Shown here one piece after another: positions 22,110-32,313 of a DNA stretch of 64,000 nucleotides (position 1 is the first letter of the stretch; the number at the start of each line of letters is the position of its first letter). Under the pieces are notes generated by a model that worked only from the letters and a program-made list of their open reading frames with translations, searched no databases and was not told where the DNA came from. The stretch comes from Isochrysis galbana (lineage: Eukaryota > Haptophyta > Isochrysidales > Isochrysidaceae): contig CM030942.1 of NCBI GenBank assembly GCA_018136815.1, forward strand, positions 3,051,546 through 3,115,545, in the 5' to 3' direction. Position numbers and translations under genes: made by a program.

Positions 22110-23795
22110 CAAAGTCAACGAGCAAAGGGGTGGCGACCTCTCTCCCCCTCCCCTCCCCTCCCCCCCTCTCTCTCCCCCCTCCCCCCCTCTCTCTCCGCCG
22201 CCCCCCAACCGATCCCCTCCCCCCTCCTCTCTTTCTCTTCCTCCTCTCTCTCCCTCCCCCTTTCTTTCTCCTCTCTCCTCTCTCCCATTCTCTCTCCCTC
22301 CCCCCCCATCTTTCTCTTCCTCCTCTCTCTCTCTCTCCCCGATCCCCTCCCTCTCTCTCTCTCCCTCCCCCCCCCCCGCTTTCTTTCTCCTCTCTCCTCT
22401 CTCCCATTCTCTCTCCCTCCCCCCCATCTTTCTCTTCCTCCTCTCTCTCTCCACGATCCCCTCTCTCTCTCTCTCTCTCTCCCCTTCCCCCCGCCTCGCG
22501 CGACACGCCATGGGCCTGCCGTGGCCGGGCCACAGCGCCATGAAAGGAGGGGCGGGGGGGGGGAGAGAGAGAGAGAAGAGAGGGGAGAAGAGAGGGAAGA
22601 GAGGGAGGGAGAGGCCGGGGGGAGGGGAGAGAGAGAGGGGGGGGGATCGGGGAGAAAAGAGGGAGGGAGAGAGAAGAGAGCGAGAGAGAGAGAGGGTGAG
22701 GGGGGAGGAGAGAGGGAAAATCGGAGAGAGAGGGAAAGAAGGGGGGAGGGGGGGGAGAGGGGTAGAGAGGGGAATCGGAGAGAGGAGAGAGGTGAGAGGG
22801 GGGAGGGCGGCATCGGTAGGGGGCCGGGGGGGCGGAGAGAGAGAGAAGAGGGGATCGGGGAGAAAGAAAGAGGGTAGGGGGGAGAAAGGGGATCGGGGGG
22901 AGAGAGAGAGAAAGAGGAGGAAGAGAAAGAGAATGGGAGAGAGGAGAGGAGAAAGAAAGGGTGCGGTGGGTAGAGAGAGGGAATGGGAGAGAGGAGAAGA
23001 GAAAGAACGGGGGGGGGGGAGGGAGGGGGAATCGGAGCAGGGAGAGAGGAGAGAGGGGGGAGGGAGGAGGGGATCGGTTGGGGGGCGGCGGAGAGAGAGA
23101 GATGTCGGAGGGGAGGGGAGGGGAGGGGGAGAGGTCGCCGTCCCTTTACTCGATGACTCTGACGTTCTCCAACGACGACTACGCTGTCCTTCGCTCGCTC
23201 GTGGACACCGACAACTCCTCCACTGATTTCGGGCCCGAGACTGATCTGCACCACGGCCCCGCTCTCTCGCCCGCAGCGATTCCCGGCTCCTTGGAAGGCC
23301 ACCCTCTTCACAGCAGCGCGCCGGCACTCACGGAGGAGAATGCAGGCCAGCACACGGCCGCCGCGAGCGCCAGCAGCGCTTTGCCTCAGCTGCTCGCAGG
23401 AGGCCTGCACTTCTTCACCCGAAAACGAGAGAACGGAGATCGTTTCCTTTTTTTCAAGGGAGGCAACGGAAGACCTAGAGCGGCCACGAAGGGAAGGGTG
23501 TGCCGCATCGACGGTTGGGACGAGCAGCTCTACTCCGGCGTGCAAGGTAGGCTCATCGAGAGGAATGAAAAAAATCCACAGGCCATCCAGCCCATTGCGC
23601 CACCAAGCCTAGTGGTCACCAACGCGGATGGGCACTTCTGGTTGGAGGTGGACAGCGACGTGCAGTTGCTCGAGCAGCAGACTCATGTGTGTCTTCACAT
23701 TTATGTGATACGTCGCGACGCGACGGCTCCTAATGCGGATTCGTTGGAAGCAGCACAGCCGCTCGTTGATGACGAAGACTGCATTGGGACTTTCT
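21475..23795. repeat. Large inverted duplication (imperfect palindrome)
   Basis: The left arm (about 21475-22140) and right arm (about 23125-23795) are inverted copies of the same coding segment, mostly identical by eye. Homology stops at both outer ends just after the IGTF codons. The spacer continues the symmetry: a pyrimidine tract (22136-22500), a short GC-rich centre (about 22497-22545), then a purine tract (22546-23140). Such a structure can extrude as a cruciform or form hairpins, and is prone to deletion and assembly error. Confidence 0.85.
22136..23140. repeat. CT tract followed by GA tract (palindrome spacer)
   Basis: About 360 bases of pyrimidine (tctctccccctcccc type) followed, after a short mixed centre, by about 590 bases of purine (gggagagagagag type). 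The long Ser/Pro/Leu and Arg/Glu/Gly open frames here translate the repeats and are not genes. Confidence 0.9.
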
Positions 23796-23833
23796 ACATT
23801 GGGACTTATCCTTACAGCGCAAGCCCCGCATAA
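23145..23833 (+). pseudogene. Truncated duplicate of the LRR gene's first exon
   Basis: A plus-strand open frame runs from the purine tract through MTLTFSNDDYAVLRSLVDTD, TDLHHGPALSPAAIPG, GRVCRIDGWDEQLYSG and GHFWLEVDSDVQLLEQQ to a stop at 23831-23833. It corresponds to exon 1 of the minus-strand LRR gene and keeps one continuous frame (T7 at 23448-23454). The match ends after IGTF, and unrelated codons (YIGTYPYSASPA) close the frame. There are no LRRs downstream, so it is a partial copy made by the inverted duplication. It could still encode a protein of about 230 residues if transcribed. Confidence 0.6.
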
Positions 23834-24639
23834 CGTATAACGACCTTTACCTTTATTACAATGAACGTTTGTGTTGGCTCAGTGCAGAGTGTCGAGATTT
23901 TTTCTAAGTATAAGGGATATGGGGCGGCCAATCGCAATCAATAGGGCGGTCGCAAACAGAAACAGGGCCTTTAACCCTTTCACTCATCATTGCCGCTCCG
24001 CAACTAAGTTTATACTTGGTTCACCCATGGGCGGGCACGAGCCCCCCCTTTCTCCACTCCTTCCCCGCTGTTTGCGTTTGCCGGGTCACTCATTTTAACC
24101 GCACTATTTTCCACCTCCCCCTGGTGTCCAAGGATTCCGCAGGGCCCCCCCCTACCTGCCCCGCCAGCCGCCTCCCCCCTGCTCCGAACAACCCCTCCCG
24201 CCTCCCGCCCCACGAAAGTGTCGCATTCATCCTTAAAATAAAAAAAATCTTTGTGGCGATTGGAGGTCTTGTGGCAGGGATGCTCCGTCAGGCTGATATC
24301 AGGTTCTGATATCTGGTTATCAGGCCTACTAGACTTGATGCAACCTGATATCTGGCTGATATTATTGATACTAACTTTAGAATAAAATAAAATTCACTGC
24401 AGTAAACTGGCGAGTAGTGATCGACCCGAAGCGCGAGCGAGCGGGAGCTAGCGGAAATTTTGAAAGATTTTTTTCTGCAATGCCGCCGCGCGTACGCGCG
24501 TACACGCACAGCTCGTACAGCGGCAACATATTTGCATATTTTCGACCTATTTGGGCTAGTAGTGCTAGTGCCTCACATATTAACGGCATATTTTTGAAAC
24601 ATATTTGGGCACTTTTTTTCTACATATTCCTGCCTACCC
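23834..24639. other. Intergenic stretch with repeat fragments
   Basis: No gene seen. The segment 24080-24150 resembles 31010-31085 (gggtcactca, ttttccacct and gtgtccaagga in order). A 16-base echo of the LTR start lies at about 24219. An AT-rich patch with catattt motifs occupies 24520-24640, and a partly palindromic gatatc-rich stretch 24294-24365. Confidence 0.4.
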
Positions 24640-24897
24640 CTACGCCGCTTTCTTTTTGAGAAGATCTATGTAGTCAATGTTGGCGTCTGCTATTCTAGCT
24701 CTAGACCATTCGGCTATCTTTATCTTTGCCCACGACTTTAGAAAGGGACCTATCGAGATGTAGTTCCCTCTGTGGCGTATCCATCGTTCACCTTCCGGCA
24801 AGTATGCCGCGCATTCTTCCGTGGTGTACACATCCCCCGTGTCCGGGTTGATAGTGTTATGCACGATGACTGTCTGTAGGGACATAGGGACTCCCAC
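24640..24897 (-). mobile_element. LINE C-terminal-region fragment
   Basis: The minus-strand frame reads MSLQTVIVHNTINPDTGDVY, then TTEECAAYLPEGERWI, and so on. It aligns with ETLHTNVVHNVFKDDTFT and REECSAYVEHLPETFI of the LINE remnant at 14250-15830, at low but clear similarity. Only this segment is present. Confidence 0.55.
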
Positions 24898-24907
24898 TTA
24901 GCCCTAT

Positions 24908-25700
24908 GTGAGTGGTGTACCGCCGGCTTATTGTTATGCAAGAAAAAAAGTTCACGCTCGAGGAAGCGTGTCCGGCGACGAGCGTGGTGGCGAGAGCGCA
25001 AGTGGCGACGGAGGCGGCGACGGGGCCCGTGGTGGCAAGGACCGAGGCGGCTGGATTGTGGCGACGGAGCTTGTGGCGGTAATGGACAGTGGTGGCGGTG
25101 GCAGTGATGACAGTGGCGATATCGGCGTCGACGACAGTGATGGCATCGTCGCTGGCGATGGCATCGGTGGCGGTGCGGACGGCGGTAATGAGGGCGGTGG
25201 AGGCGGAGGGGGCGGCGGTGAGGCCGCTGCAGACGAGGGAGGTGGGGGTGAGGGCGGCGGGGATGAGGGTGGAGCCACTGGCGAAGCCGGCGGGGGAGGA
25301 GTTGAGGGGGGGAGGGGGGGGGGTGACAAAAAAAGGGAACCTCGAGTTGCACCTTCTCTGCGCTCGATGGGTGCCAACGCTGGCGCCACATCGGCGTCCT
25401 CCTCAGAGTCGCTGGCCTTTTCCTGCGTGGCCGCTCGAGCTTGCGCAAAAAGCTCTTGCTCTTGCCACTGCGCACGCGCCAACGGCGTCGCCGTAGCTGT
25501 CGCTGTCGCCGTTGCCGTTGTTGCTGTTGCAGATGTTGCAGTCGGGCAGTCGCAGTCGCCGTCGCAGCAACTCCCGCTGCCGTTGCCGTTGCCATCGCTG
25601 CCGCTGGCTCCTCCTCCTCGGACTCCTCGGACTCGTCCACCACGATCTCGGTGTGGCGCCTCTTGCGGCTGTGGCGCCTCATGGCGAGGATGGTCTGCGG
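24908..25700 (-). other. Simple-repeat-rich region, possible 5' part of a LINE open frame
   Basis: The plus strand is a ggcgatggcggtgg-type degenerate triplet region whose Gly-rich translation is not credible. On the minus strand an ATG near 25682 begins MRRHSRKRRHTEIVVDESEE, followed by acidic residues, then in another frame QWQEQELFAQARAATQEKA. These could be an N-terminal LINE protein next to the LINE fragment at 24640-24897, but no domain is recognisable. Confidence 0.3.
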
Positions 25701-26495
25701 TCTGCGGTCTGCGGATCATCGCGCTCTCTCGCTCTCTTCTCTCCGCCGCCCCCGCGGCTCCCTCTCCTCTCCCGCCCTTTCTTACCTCCCCTCTCCCGCC
25801 CTTTTCTCTTACTACCCTACCCTCTCCCCTCTCTCTCCCGCCTCCCGCCCTTACTACTTACAACCCCCCCCGCCCCCCGCCCTTCTCCCTAGATAGGAGC
25901 CCCCCTTCCCCTAAGTTAGGATATGGATATGGGGGATGGGGTGAGGGGGGGGGGGGGGGGGGGCTGCAGGACCCCCCAAATTTTGCGAGGGCGCTGCAGG
26001 AGCCCCCCAAATTTTGCGAAATTTCGCCCCGAAATCTGTGAGTAAACCCACCCCCAAATTTTGAAAAAAAAAATTCCGAAATCGAAATCCTGACCTGGCC
26101 CTAGGGCTGGGAGAGGGGAGCGGTCGGCGCGCGCTCCATCGCTGAAACTATATATAGATACTCCATTTTTGGCCTAGATAGTGTAGATATCTAGATATCT
26201 AGATATCCAGGACTTCTCAAAAACTATCACAGTGTTTTTCACTGTGTTTCTAGGAAATAGGAAACCGCACATCAATCCCGCCACCTGTTTGTTCAAGGCG
26301 CGCGGCGCTAGCCGTTGGCCGGCTGCTACTGCAACACACATGGCGGCCAAACAGGAAGGGGTTTGGAACACGGCAAAACACGGCTGTGTTTGGCTGTTGT
26401 AAAAACACGGTCAACGCGTGTTTCCCACGTACCACGTACCACGTAGGGTCGACCCAATGACCCAATATCCAATATCCAATATGGCCTGGACAGCA
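25701..26495. other. Low-complexity stretch with R5 copy 3
   Basis: CT-rich sequence to 25890, a G-run at about 25946-25963, two tandem units of about 33 bases with ccccccaaattttgcga (25963-26020), a partial R5 copy at 26104-26150, and an atatctagatat palindrome-rich patch (26180-26210). No gene seen. Confidence 0.5.
26104..26150 (-). repeat. Repeat R5, copy 3 (partial)
   Basis: Shares gcggtcggcgcgcgctccat and the following aaactat with the 17060-17105 copy. The right half of the hairpin is not preserved. Confidence 0.5.
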
Positions 26496-26567
26496 CTAGA
26501 GTTCTACAGATAAACCAGCTCCGAGAAGAGAACGTCTGACAGGTGCACGAAGGTGCTCCACATCATC

Positions 26568-28700
26568 GTCTACGAGGTGGCAGCGCTCAGAAGTGGAATG
26601 AGCTCGGTAGCGGCGTGGCTGAGCTCTTGGCGAGCCGAGGCTTCCTCCGCTCCCGCCTCGAGGAGCACGAGCTGCGCTGCATTGGCTTCCGTCCAGATGT
26701 GCTCGTACTGAGCCTTGGCTTCTGTAAGGCTCAGCCTGGAGCTGGGCGGGGCGAGCGCAACGCTGCTGCTGCTTTCCCAAAACAGTTCCCATACACCTTG
26801 GTGACTTCGGCTCAATCACGGAGCGGCTGCAACCACTCCGGCTGCAACCACTCCGTCTCCAACACAGCCTGTGCGGCCTTGAGCGCGAGAGCGATCTCGT
26901 CCCGCTGTGCTGCAACACGGCAACGCTCCACCGCACACACTCCCATGTGCTGCACCATCCCTTGGAGTTTCGTGCTCCGTCTGGGAAGAAGAGAACGTAT
27001 TGAAACTGGCGTGCGCGTGCTTCTGCGCTTCGCGTGGCTCCTCGTAGCGCTGATTCACATTGATCACCCGTTGATCCGGAGCTTCTTCCTCAGCAGCCGA
27101 GGCAGATGGGCTTATCTTACGGGTGCCATTGTAGTGACTCCTCCTTGCGCTCTCGCACTCACCTCTGTGGCCGCGTACGCCATTTGACGCTGGGTACCAC
27201 CATCTCTTGAAAGTGGGTGCCCATAAGCGTGGCAGCCGCTGGGTGGCGTCTTCCAGTAGGGAATGCTCCGCAAGAGTCAGGCGTGCCCATCCCAGGCGTG
27301 CGCTTTGAAACGGATCAGCAACATCCCCGTGATCTGATTCCACCTCGCTCAATGCAACGCTCCAGAGTTGGAGCCCATGATCACGGTTACCATGTGCTCG
27401 GCATTCGCATTTGCAGCCATTGCGTGTGTTGCCTGGATCCCGTAGGCTTCGGCGTCGGATTGCCTAGGACCAGCAGGGATGACGTGCATCAATGCTAAAA
27501 GTAGGCTATCCTCGTCGTCGATGTGCTTAGGGGCGTCTTGGTGTGGAGCGGATTTCATAGCCGCAGCCGTGTGCACCGCGGCTCGCGCTTGGACCATCAT
27601 GATCTCCACGGGCCTTAGATCATCGGCATGGTTGTTTGGTTGCTCGTTGCCCACAGCGCCCTTTTGGCGTGGCTCGCACCCCGCATTGTAGCGGTCTCTG
27701 TCGTCACTCGTCGGAGGGCATGGACTACGCATCCGGCAGGGGAGTCCGCGTACTCCATCGAATCCTGCGATGGCGCGTCGTCGCCACAAGCCGCATCTTC
27801 TGTGCTAAAAGGGAGGTTGATGATGTGAACGTCGAGTGGCTCGTGCGGAGCTACGCCCTTGCCACCATCTCACCGGGCCGCTTGTTCGGACGAAGCGTTG
27901 ATCTCTTGGTCTGCTGCCGCTGCTGCTACGTGAAAGCTGAGCGAACGCGATGTTTTCACTGAGCAAGATCCCGCTTCATGTGGAGTCCGGGCTTGTAGCA
28001 ACTTCCTTGTCAGTGCCAATTATTGCGATGGACTCGCTCAGTGAAGGGATCTTGACGTGCTCGTTCACCTCAGCCAAAGCCGGTTGGCGAGCTGGACGGA
28101 GTGGGATCGCTCGTTTTGAGTGTCAGGTCGATGGTGCGCCTTGTACGCTGTTCGTGGGTGTCACTGTTGTGACTGTTGCACACACGTGCGTTGCCGTTCC
28201 CATATGGGTCTGCTTCTGACTCTTCTGAGGAGTCGCTTGAGGCTTGCACGTCCGACTGTGACCCCACCGGTGTGGCCAACGGCGTTGTTGTGGCATTCGC
28301 CTTACGAGCTGTCCCTCCCGGGCGTCCTTGCACCTGGGCACGAGGTCCCCATTGCGCAACACAAAGATCGTTGATCCTCGATGGAATACAGCCGCCGCAT
28401 GCAGTCGGTGGGCCGACCACAACGACAGTGGCATGAGTGCTAGTTTCTTTCACGGCCAGCTCTTCATCATCGAGATCTTCATCCCTGCATTTCTTGTGAT
28501 GAGCCTTCCCGAAGCAGGTGTCCCCGCTTGCAGGCGTGACGCGGTCAGCAGGGTGGCTCTGCCTCTTGCTGCGCTGAGCCTTTTCCCAGACGGTGTGCGG
28601 CAAAGATGTGGCAGGATTGGCATTTGGGGCCTGGCTTATCTCAGGAGCGGCCGGCGTTGAGGTCATCGCAGCTTTGCTAGAGTTGGTTGGTTGCATTTTT
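26568..28700 (-). CDS. Possible multi-exon hypothetical gene
   Basis: Several minus-strand open segments look more protein-like than their surroundings: 28696-28070 (acidic DEDLDDEELAVKETSTH; ASSDSSEESEADPYG), 27789-27349 (EIMMVQARAAVHTAAAMKSA; HIDDEDSLLLALMHVIPAG), 27352-26816, and a final helical segment ending near 26570 (AKAQYEHIWTEANAAQLVLL; EEASARQELSHAATEL). I could not fix exon joints with consistent phase and recognise no domain. It may be a host gene or part of a transposon. The plus strand here shows nothing better. Confidence 0.25.
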
Positions 28701-29390
28701 CAGCAAACATCGTCCAGTTCCTTGTACGACTTGCCCACGGATTTGAGATGGCGTCAGGACGGCGACCGTGCATTCGCCTGCCGACGGCATGAGCGTGACT
28801 TTGAAAGCCGCGGAGCCTGCAGGAGAACTCCTCGTCGATCTCCCTCGATCTCCCTTTTGATCTTGCGGTGGGTTGCCTTTGCTCCGTGTTGAGAGGGCAG
28901 AGAGACCCCGATGGATGAGAAGCAGAGGAGAGGCAGGCGGTCGAGTGACGCAGCAGTGGTCCGTTGGTGTCGCCCCGCGCCCGCCACGATGGTCTGGCTC
29001 GCGCTCGCGCTCGGCGAGGCACCGTGGGAGAGTCGGGCATTTGCCTGTTGCTGAGCAGGTGGAACTGGTGGGCAGAGAATACCTCGTCTTCCGCCTCAAA
29101 CCCACGGATTTTCTTCAAAGTTCTGGCCTCTTTCTTCTTCTACATCGAGGGCATCCCGCCGATTGACGGTTTGAGAATGGGGGTTTGGCGAAGAGAGAGA
29201 GAGAAGAGAGAGAGGGAGAGGGAGAGGGAGAAGGAGGGAGCGACAAGACGGAGGGAGGGACGGATGGGGCGAGAGAGGGGAGAAGAGAGAGAGCAGGGTG
29301 TGTGTGTGACAGTCTCTTCCCTTTTCTCTCTCTGTGGGGTGTGGGGCGCTCCCTGCTCCACCGCACTCGAGCGAGAGCAAAGAAGAAGAA

Positions 29391-29615
29391 GAAAACGCCA
29401 GAGGTGCAAAAAAGAACGCCCAACCTCCTCTCCCCCGCCGAGCCGAGCGAGGGCAGAGAAGAAGAAGAAAACGCCAGAGGTGCAATCAAGAACGCCCAAC
29501 CTCCTCTCCCCCGCCGAGCCGAGCGAGGGCAGAGAAGAAGAAGAAAACGCCAGAGGCGAACAAAAGAACGCCCAACCTCCTCTCCCCCGCGGAAGAGCCT
29601 CGCCCTCCGCCGGTG
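29391..29615 (+). repeat. 76-base tandem repeat, three copies
   Basis: gaaaacgccagaggtgcaa-type units start at 29391, 29467 and 29543. The 76-base period is not a multiple of three, so the reading frame changes in each unit and the array is not a protein repeat. Related gaaaacgcc words continue to about 29700. Confidence 0.85.
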
Positions 29616-29786
29616 GCACGCACAAAACAAAACGCCTCTCCCACGCCATGCGGTCGAAAACAAAACGCCTCGCAGCCAGGCGGTCGAAAAGAAAACGCCA
29701 GAGCCATCAGAAAACCCCTCCTCCCGCCGCTGCCACTGCATCTCTCTCCGTCCCCGACCGCTCTCGCTCACCTGCACGACCACACG

Positions 29787-30587
29787 ATGAACCTGAACCC
29801 ACAAGCATTCGCGGATGCCGATGTGCCCCAGCCGTGCGTTCTCCTGCCCTACATTCTTCAGTTCGGCGGTCAGAACGGCAGATCCATCCTCATCAAAGAC
29901 AGGGCCGCCGAATCTCCGAAGGACTATCCAAGGGCGTATGTGCTTGGTGGGGACGGCACGGAGTGGTTGGCCCTTCGTAGTGTTCGCGTGAGCACTGTCC
30001 TCGGGCTCGAGGATGTGCCACTCGTTCCACCCGTCCGCTGGCCTGTCAGTCCAGACGGAATCGTCGTCATGGGCGGCTGTTCGATTCCGCTTACGACGTA
30101 TGGTATGGCAATCTGGACCACAAACGTTGCAAGGAATGTCCCGACGCCGCCCCACAAGCGGCTCTGGCTGATTTTCCGCCTCGAGACGGAGGATGGCGTC
30201 GCAATCGGCGCGGATATAGTCAAGAAGGCAAAGACGCGCAAGGCTCGCAATCGTGACGAAGCTGACGGCTACGTCTCACCCGACGATCTGCTCGCCGCTC
30301 GGACCCCTCACACGTCTATGTGGCCTTTGGAGCCCCAGCCGCCACATGCCGTGCTATCCGCGGAGAGTGAGGAGTCCGAGTCGCCGGATGAGTTTGATGA
30401 GGCAGAGCTGATCTTACCCGACGATTCGCGCGCAGCTCAGGCCCCCCAAACGTCTGAGTGGCGCCCCGAGCTCCAACCGTCAGATGCGAAGTCTGAGTTG
30501 CTGGATTACATCCAATTGGTTTGTGCGGAGGAGCTGGACAATTTGTGGCATAGTGATTGTTGCGGTTGGGCGGAGGGCCGTTCTTAG
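29787..30587 (+). CDS. Hypothetical protein (266 aa)
   Basis: I do not recognise this protein. The ATG at 29787 opens MNLNPQAFADADVPQPCVLL after repeats that are unlikely to code. The frame upstream is open, so an earlier start cannot be excluded. The first 130 residues look globular (PYILQFGGQNGRSILIKD; GMAIWTTNVARNVPTPPHKR; LWLIFRLETEDGVAIG). The rest is acidic and proline-rich, with two similar segments (DDLLAARTPHTSMWPLEPQP and DDSRAAQAPQTSEWRPELQP). No intron is needed. It ends at 30585-30587, just before a C-run. Function unknown. Confidence 0.4.
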   Translation: MNLNPQAFADADVPQPCVLLPYILQFGGQNGRSILIKDRAAESPKDYPRAYVLGGDGTEWLALRSVRVSTVLGLEDVPLVPPVRWPVSPDGIVVMGGCSIPLTTYGMAIWTTNVARNVPTPPHKRLWLIFRLETEDGVAIGADIVKKAKTRKARNRDEADGYVSPDDLLAARTPHTSMWPLEPQPPHAVLSAESEESESPDEFDEAELILPDDSRAAQAPQTSEWRPELQPSDAKSELLDYIQLVCAEELDNLWHSDCCGWAEGRS

Positions 30588-31290
30588 GTCTCCCTACGAG
30601 AAGGCTCCCCCCCCCCCCCCCCCCCCCCTTGGTCTCAGGGATCCGCCTCCCCCTTGTTCTCGTGTGCGGTTCCCAGGTCCCCCTCCCTCGTTGCCAACCC
30701 ACTCGGCCCCGTGCGTTCCCTTGTTTTGCTCCCGACCCGTGAGTCTCCTTCCCGCCCTTTCTCTCCTCTTCTTTGTCTCAGCGTCTCCCAGTGTCGCCTC
30801 ATGGCTGCGCTCAGTGTCAGTGAGGCTCTAGATGAGGTCTCCCGTCAGGTGTCGCCCGTGTCGGCACTGGCGGTGCTCCCGCCGGTGCCAAACCTCCCTC
30901 CACGCCCTGTGCTTCCGATGATCCACCCTCAGAGCGCCCCGGCAGCACCCATGGTCCCCTTCCTTCCTCTCTATATGAACAGCATTCTTTGTCACAAGCC
31001 ACAAACCACTGTTAGGCCGGTCACTCACGCTTTTTAACCACTGTTATTTTCCACCCCTCCTGGCGGTGCGTCCAAGGAATCCGGGGACCCCGCCCTTATA
31101 GGGCGGTCAAACACCATTTTAACATCTAAGGGTTTAAAAATGAGAAACTTAGAATTGAGGAAATACACCAAAGTAAAGCGGTAGACACCCCGGAAAACGC
31201 CCATCTACCCATCTAGCACATACTCGATGCCCTTTGGGCCTCAGACCCATCTGTATCTATCTAGATAGCAAAAAACGCCCAAACCTAATA
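30588..31290. other. Intergenic stretch, no gene seen
   Basis: A C-run at about 30608-30628, CT-rich sequence, then a segment (31010-31100) resembling 24080-24150. Short open frames have no domain. Confidence 0.4.
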
Positions 31291-31440
31291 TCTAAAAAAA
31301 ATCTTCTTAAAAATTCCCGCTACATGTGCGGCGTGATGCAGCGTGCTAGTGAACCTCCCTACTACCCAACCCTAACCCCTATCAGCCCCCTTCCCCTTCC
31401 CCAGTTCCCTCTTTAGCGGAGAAGCCGGTTCCGGGGAGAG
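31291..31440 (+). repeat. Dispersed repeat R2, copy 2
   Basis: Same order and orientation as 996-1146: an A-run, tcttcttaaaaattcccg, then through tactacccaacc to ggttccgggga. Confidence 0.7.
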
Positions 31441-31449
31441 GCGAGAAGC

Positions 31450-31628
31450 GCTCAATCACCATCACCCACCGCATGGAAAAGCGTTCAATCACCATCAGCC
31501 TACACGTGGAACGCGCTCAATCACCATCACCCCCACCGCATGGAAAAGCGTTCAATCACCATCAGCCTACACGTGGAACGCGTTCAATCGCCATCACCCC
31601 CACCGCATGGAAAAGCGTTCAATCGCGG
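31450..31628 (+). repeat. Minisatellite encoding MEKRSI-like units
   Basis: About five imperfect units built on catggaaaagcgttcaatca and its variants. The inverse orientation of the same unit forms a second array at 45797-45980, on the other side of the Ty3 element. Confidence 0.8.
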
Positions 31629-31737
31629 AAGATCGTGGGGATCATGAGGGTAACGCTATCCAACCCACTCGTTTGGCAAGAGGGTATGCTGGCGATGTCA
31701 GCCTGAACGAAGGGGTCCGATTTACCTGACTTTTTGT

Positions 31738-32300
31738 GACGTTTAGAGATCTCCCGAAATAATCTTGTTCCAGTCTTCATCACTGATACTTGAGTGATCG
31801 TCAGTCTTCCGCGTAGACGGTGTAGGCTGCCTTTTATGCCTTTTATTTATGAGTATTGTTGTCGTGGAATTGCGTTCAGTATTGTTGTGTTTCTCCGGAT
31901 TGGGGCGACCAAGAATGCGGTTGCATAACTTCTGATACATGATCGAATCGGGAGGTGGTCTTCCACATTTTGTACATTTTTTTCGTGAGAGTGTAGGAGA
32001 GCTTCCGCCCTCCGCCTCCTGCCATGGTCTCGTCTGCCTTGTGGCACCGAGGAGGAAGGGCGCGCTTATGGTCGCATAGCGCCTTCGTACATAACGTTAG
32101 CTTTTACGCATGGCCAAAGCCTGTAGGCCTAGGTATTTCGTGGCAGGATTAATATAATCTAATCTTCCTAGTACCACGAGCGCTTCCTATGGGCGAAAGG
32201 GATCCCCAAGATGTCGTGAATGGGCTGCTAGGAAAAAGGAAGCGTTCCGTGGAATCACTATCGTCTATGAGCATAGCACAGATGTCTGACAAGGCCTGGT
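31738..32300 (-). other. Unidentified degenerate coding remnant
   Basis: The minus strand shows short frames such as INPATKYLGLQALAMRKS (about 32100), a CDHKRALPPRCHKADE stretch, and SRKKCTKCGRPPPDSIMYQK (about 31970) with cysteine pairs. They look like remains of a mobile-element protein, but the family cannot be named. The left edge of the Ty3 insertion is at 32313. Confidence 0.3.
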
Positions 32301-32313
32301 TGGCTAGCGCAGG

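Noticed and set aside
21762-23327. Long Ser/Pro/Leu and Gly/Arg/Glu frames across the palindrome spacer
   Set aside because: Low-complexity translation. Only the flanking arms carry credible protein sequence.
24219-24234. Sixteen bases matching the start of the Ty3 LTR
   Set aside because: Too short to call an LTR; may be chance or a terminal scrap.
24908-26041. 377-residue glycine-rich plus-strand frame
   Set aside because: Degenerate GGCGATGGC-type triplet repeat; the minus strand shows more natural composition.
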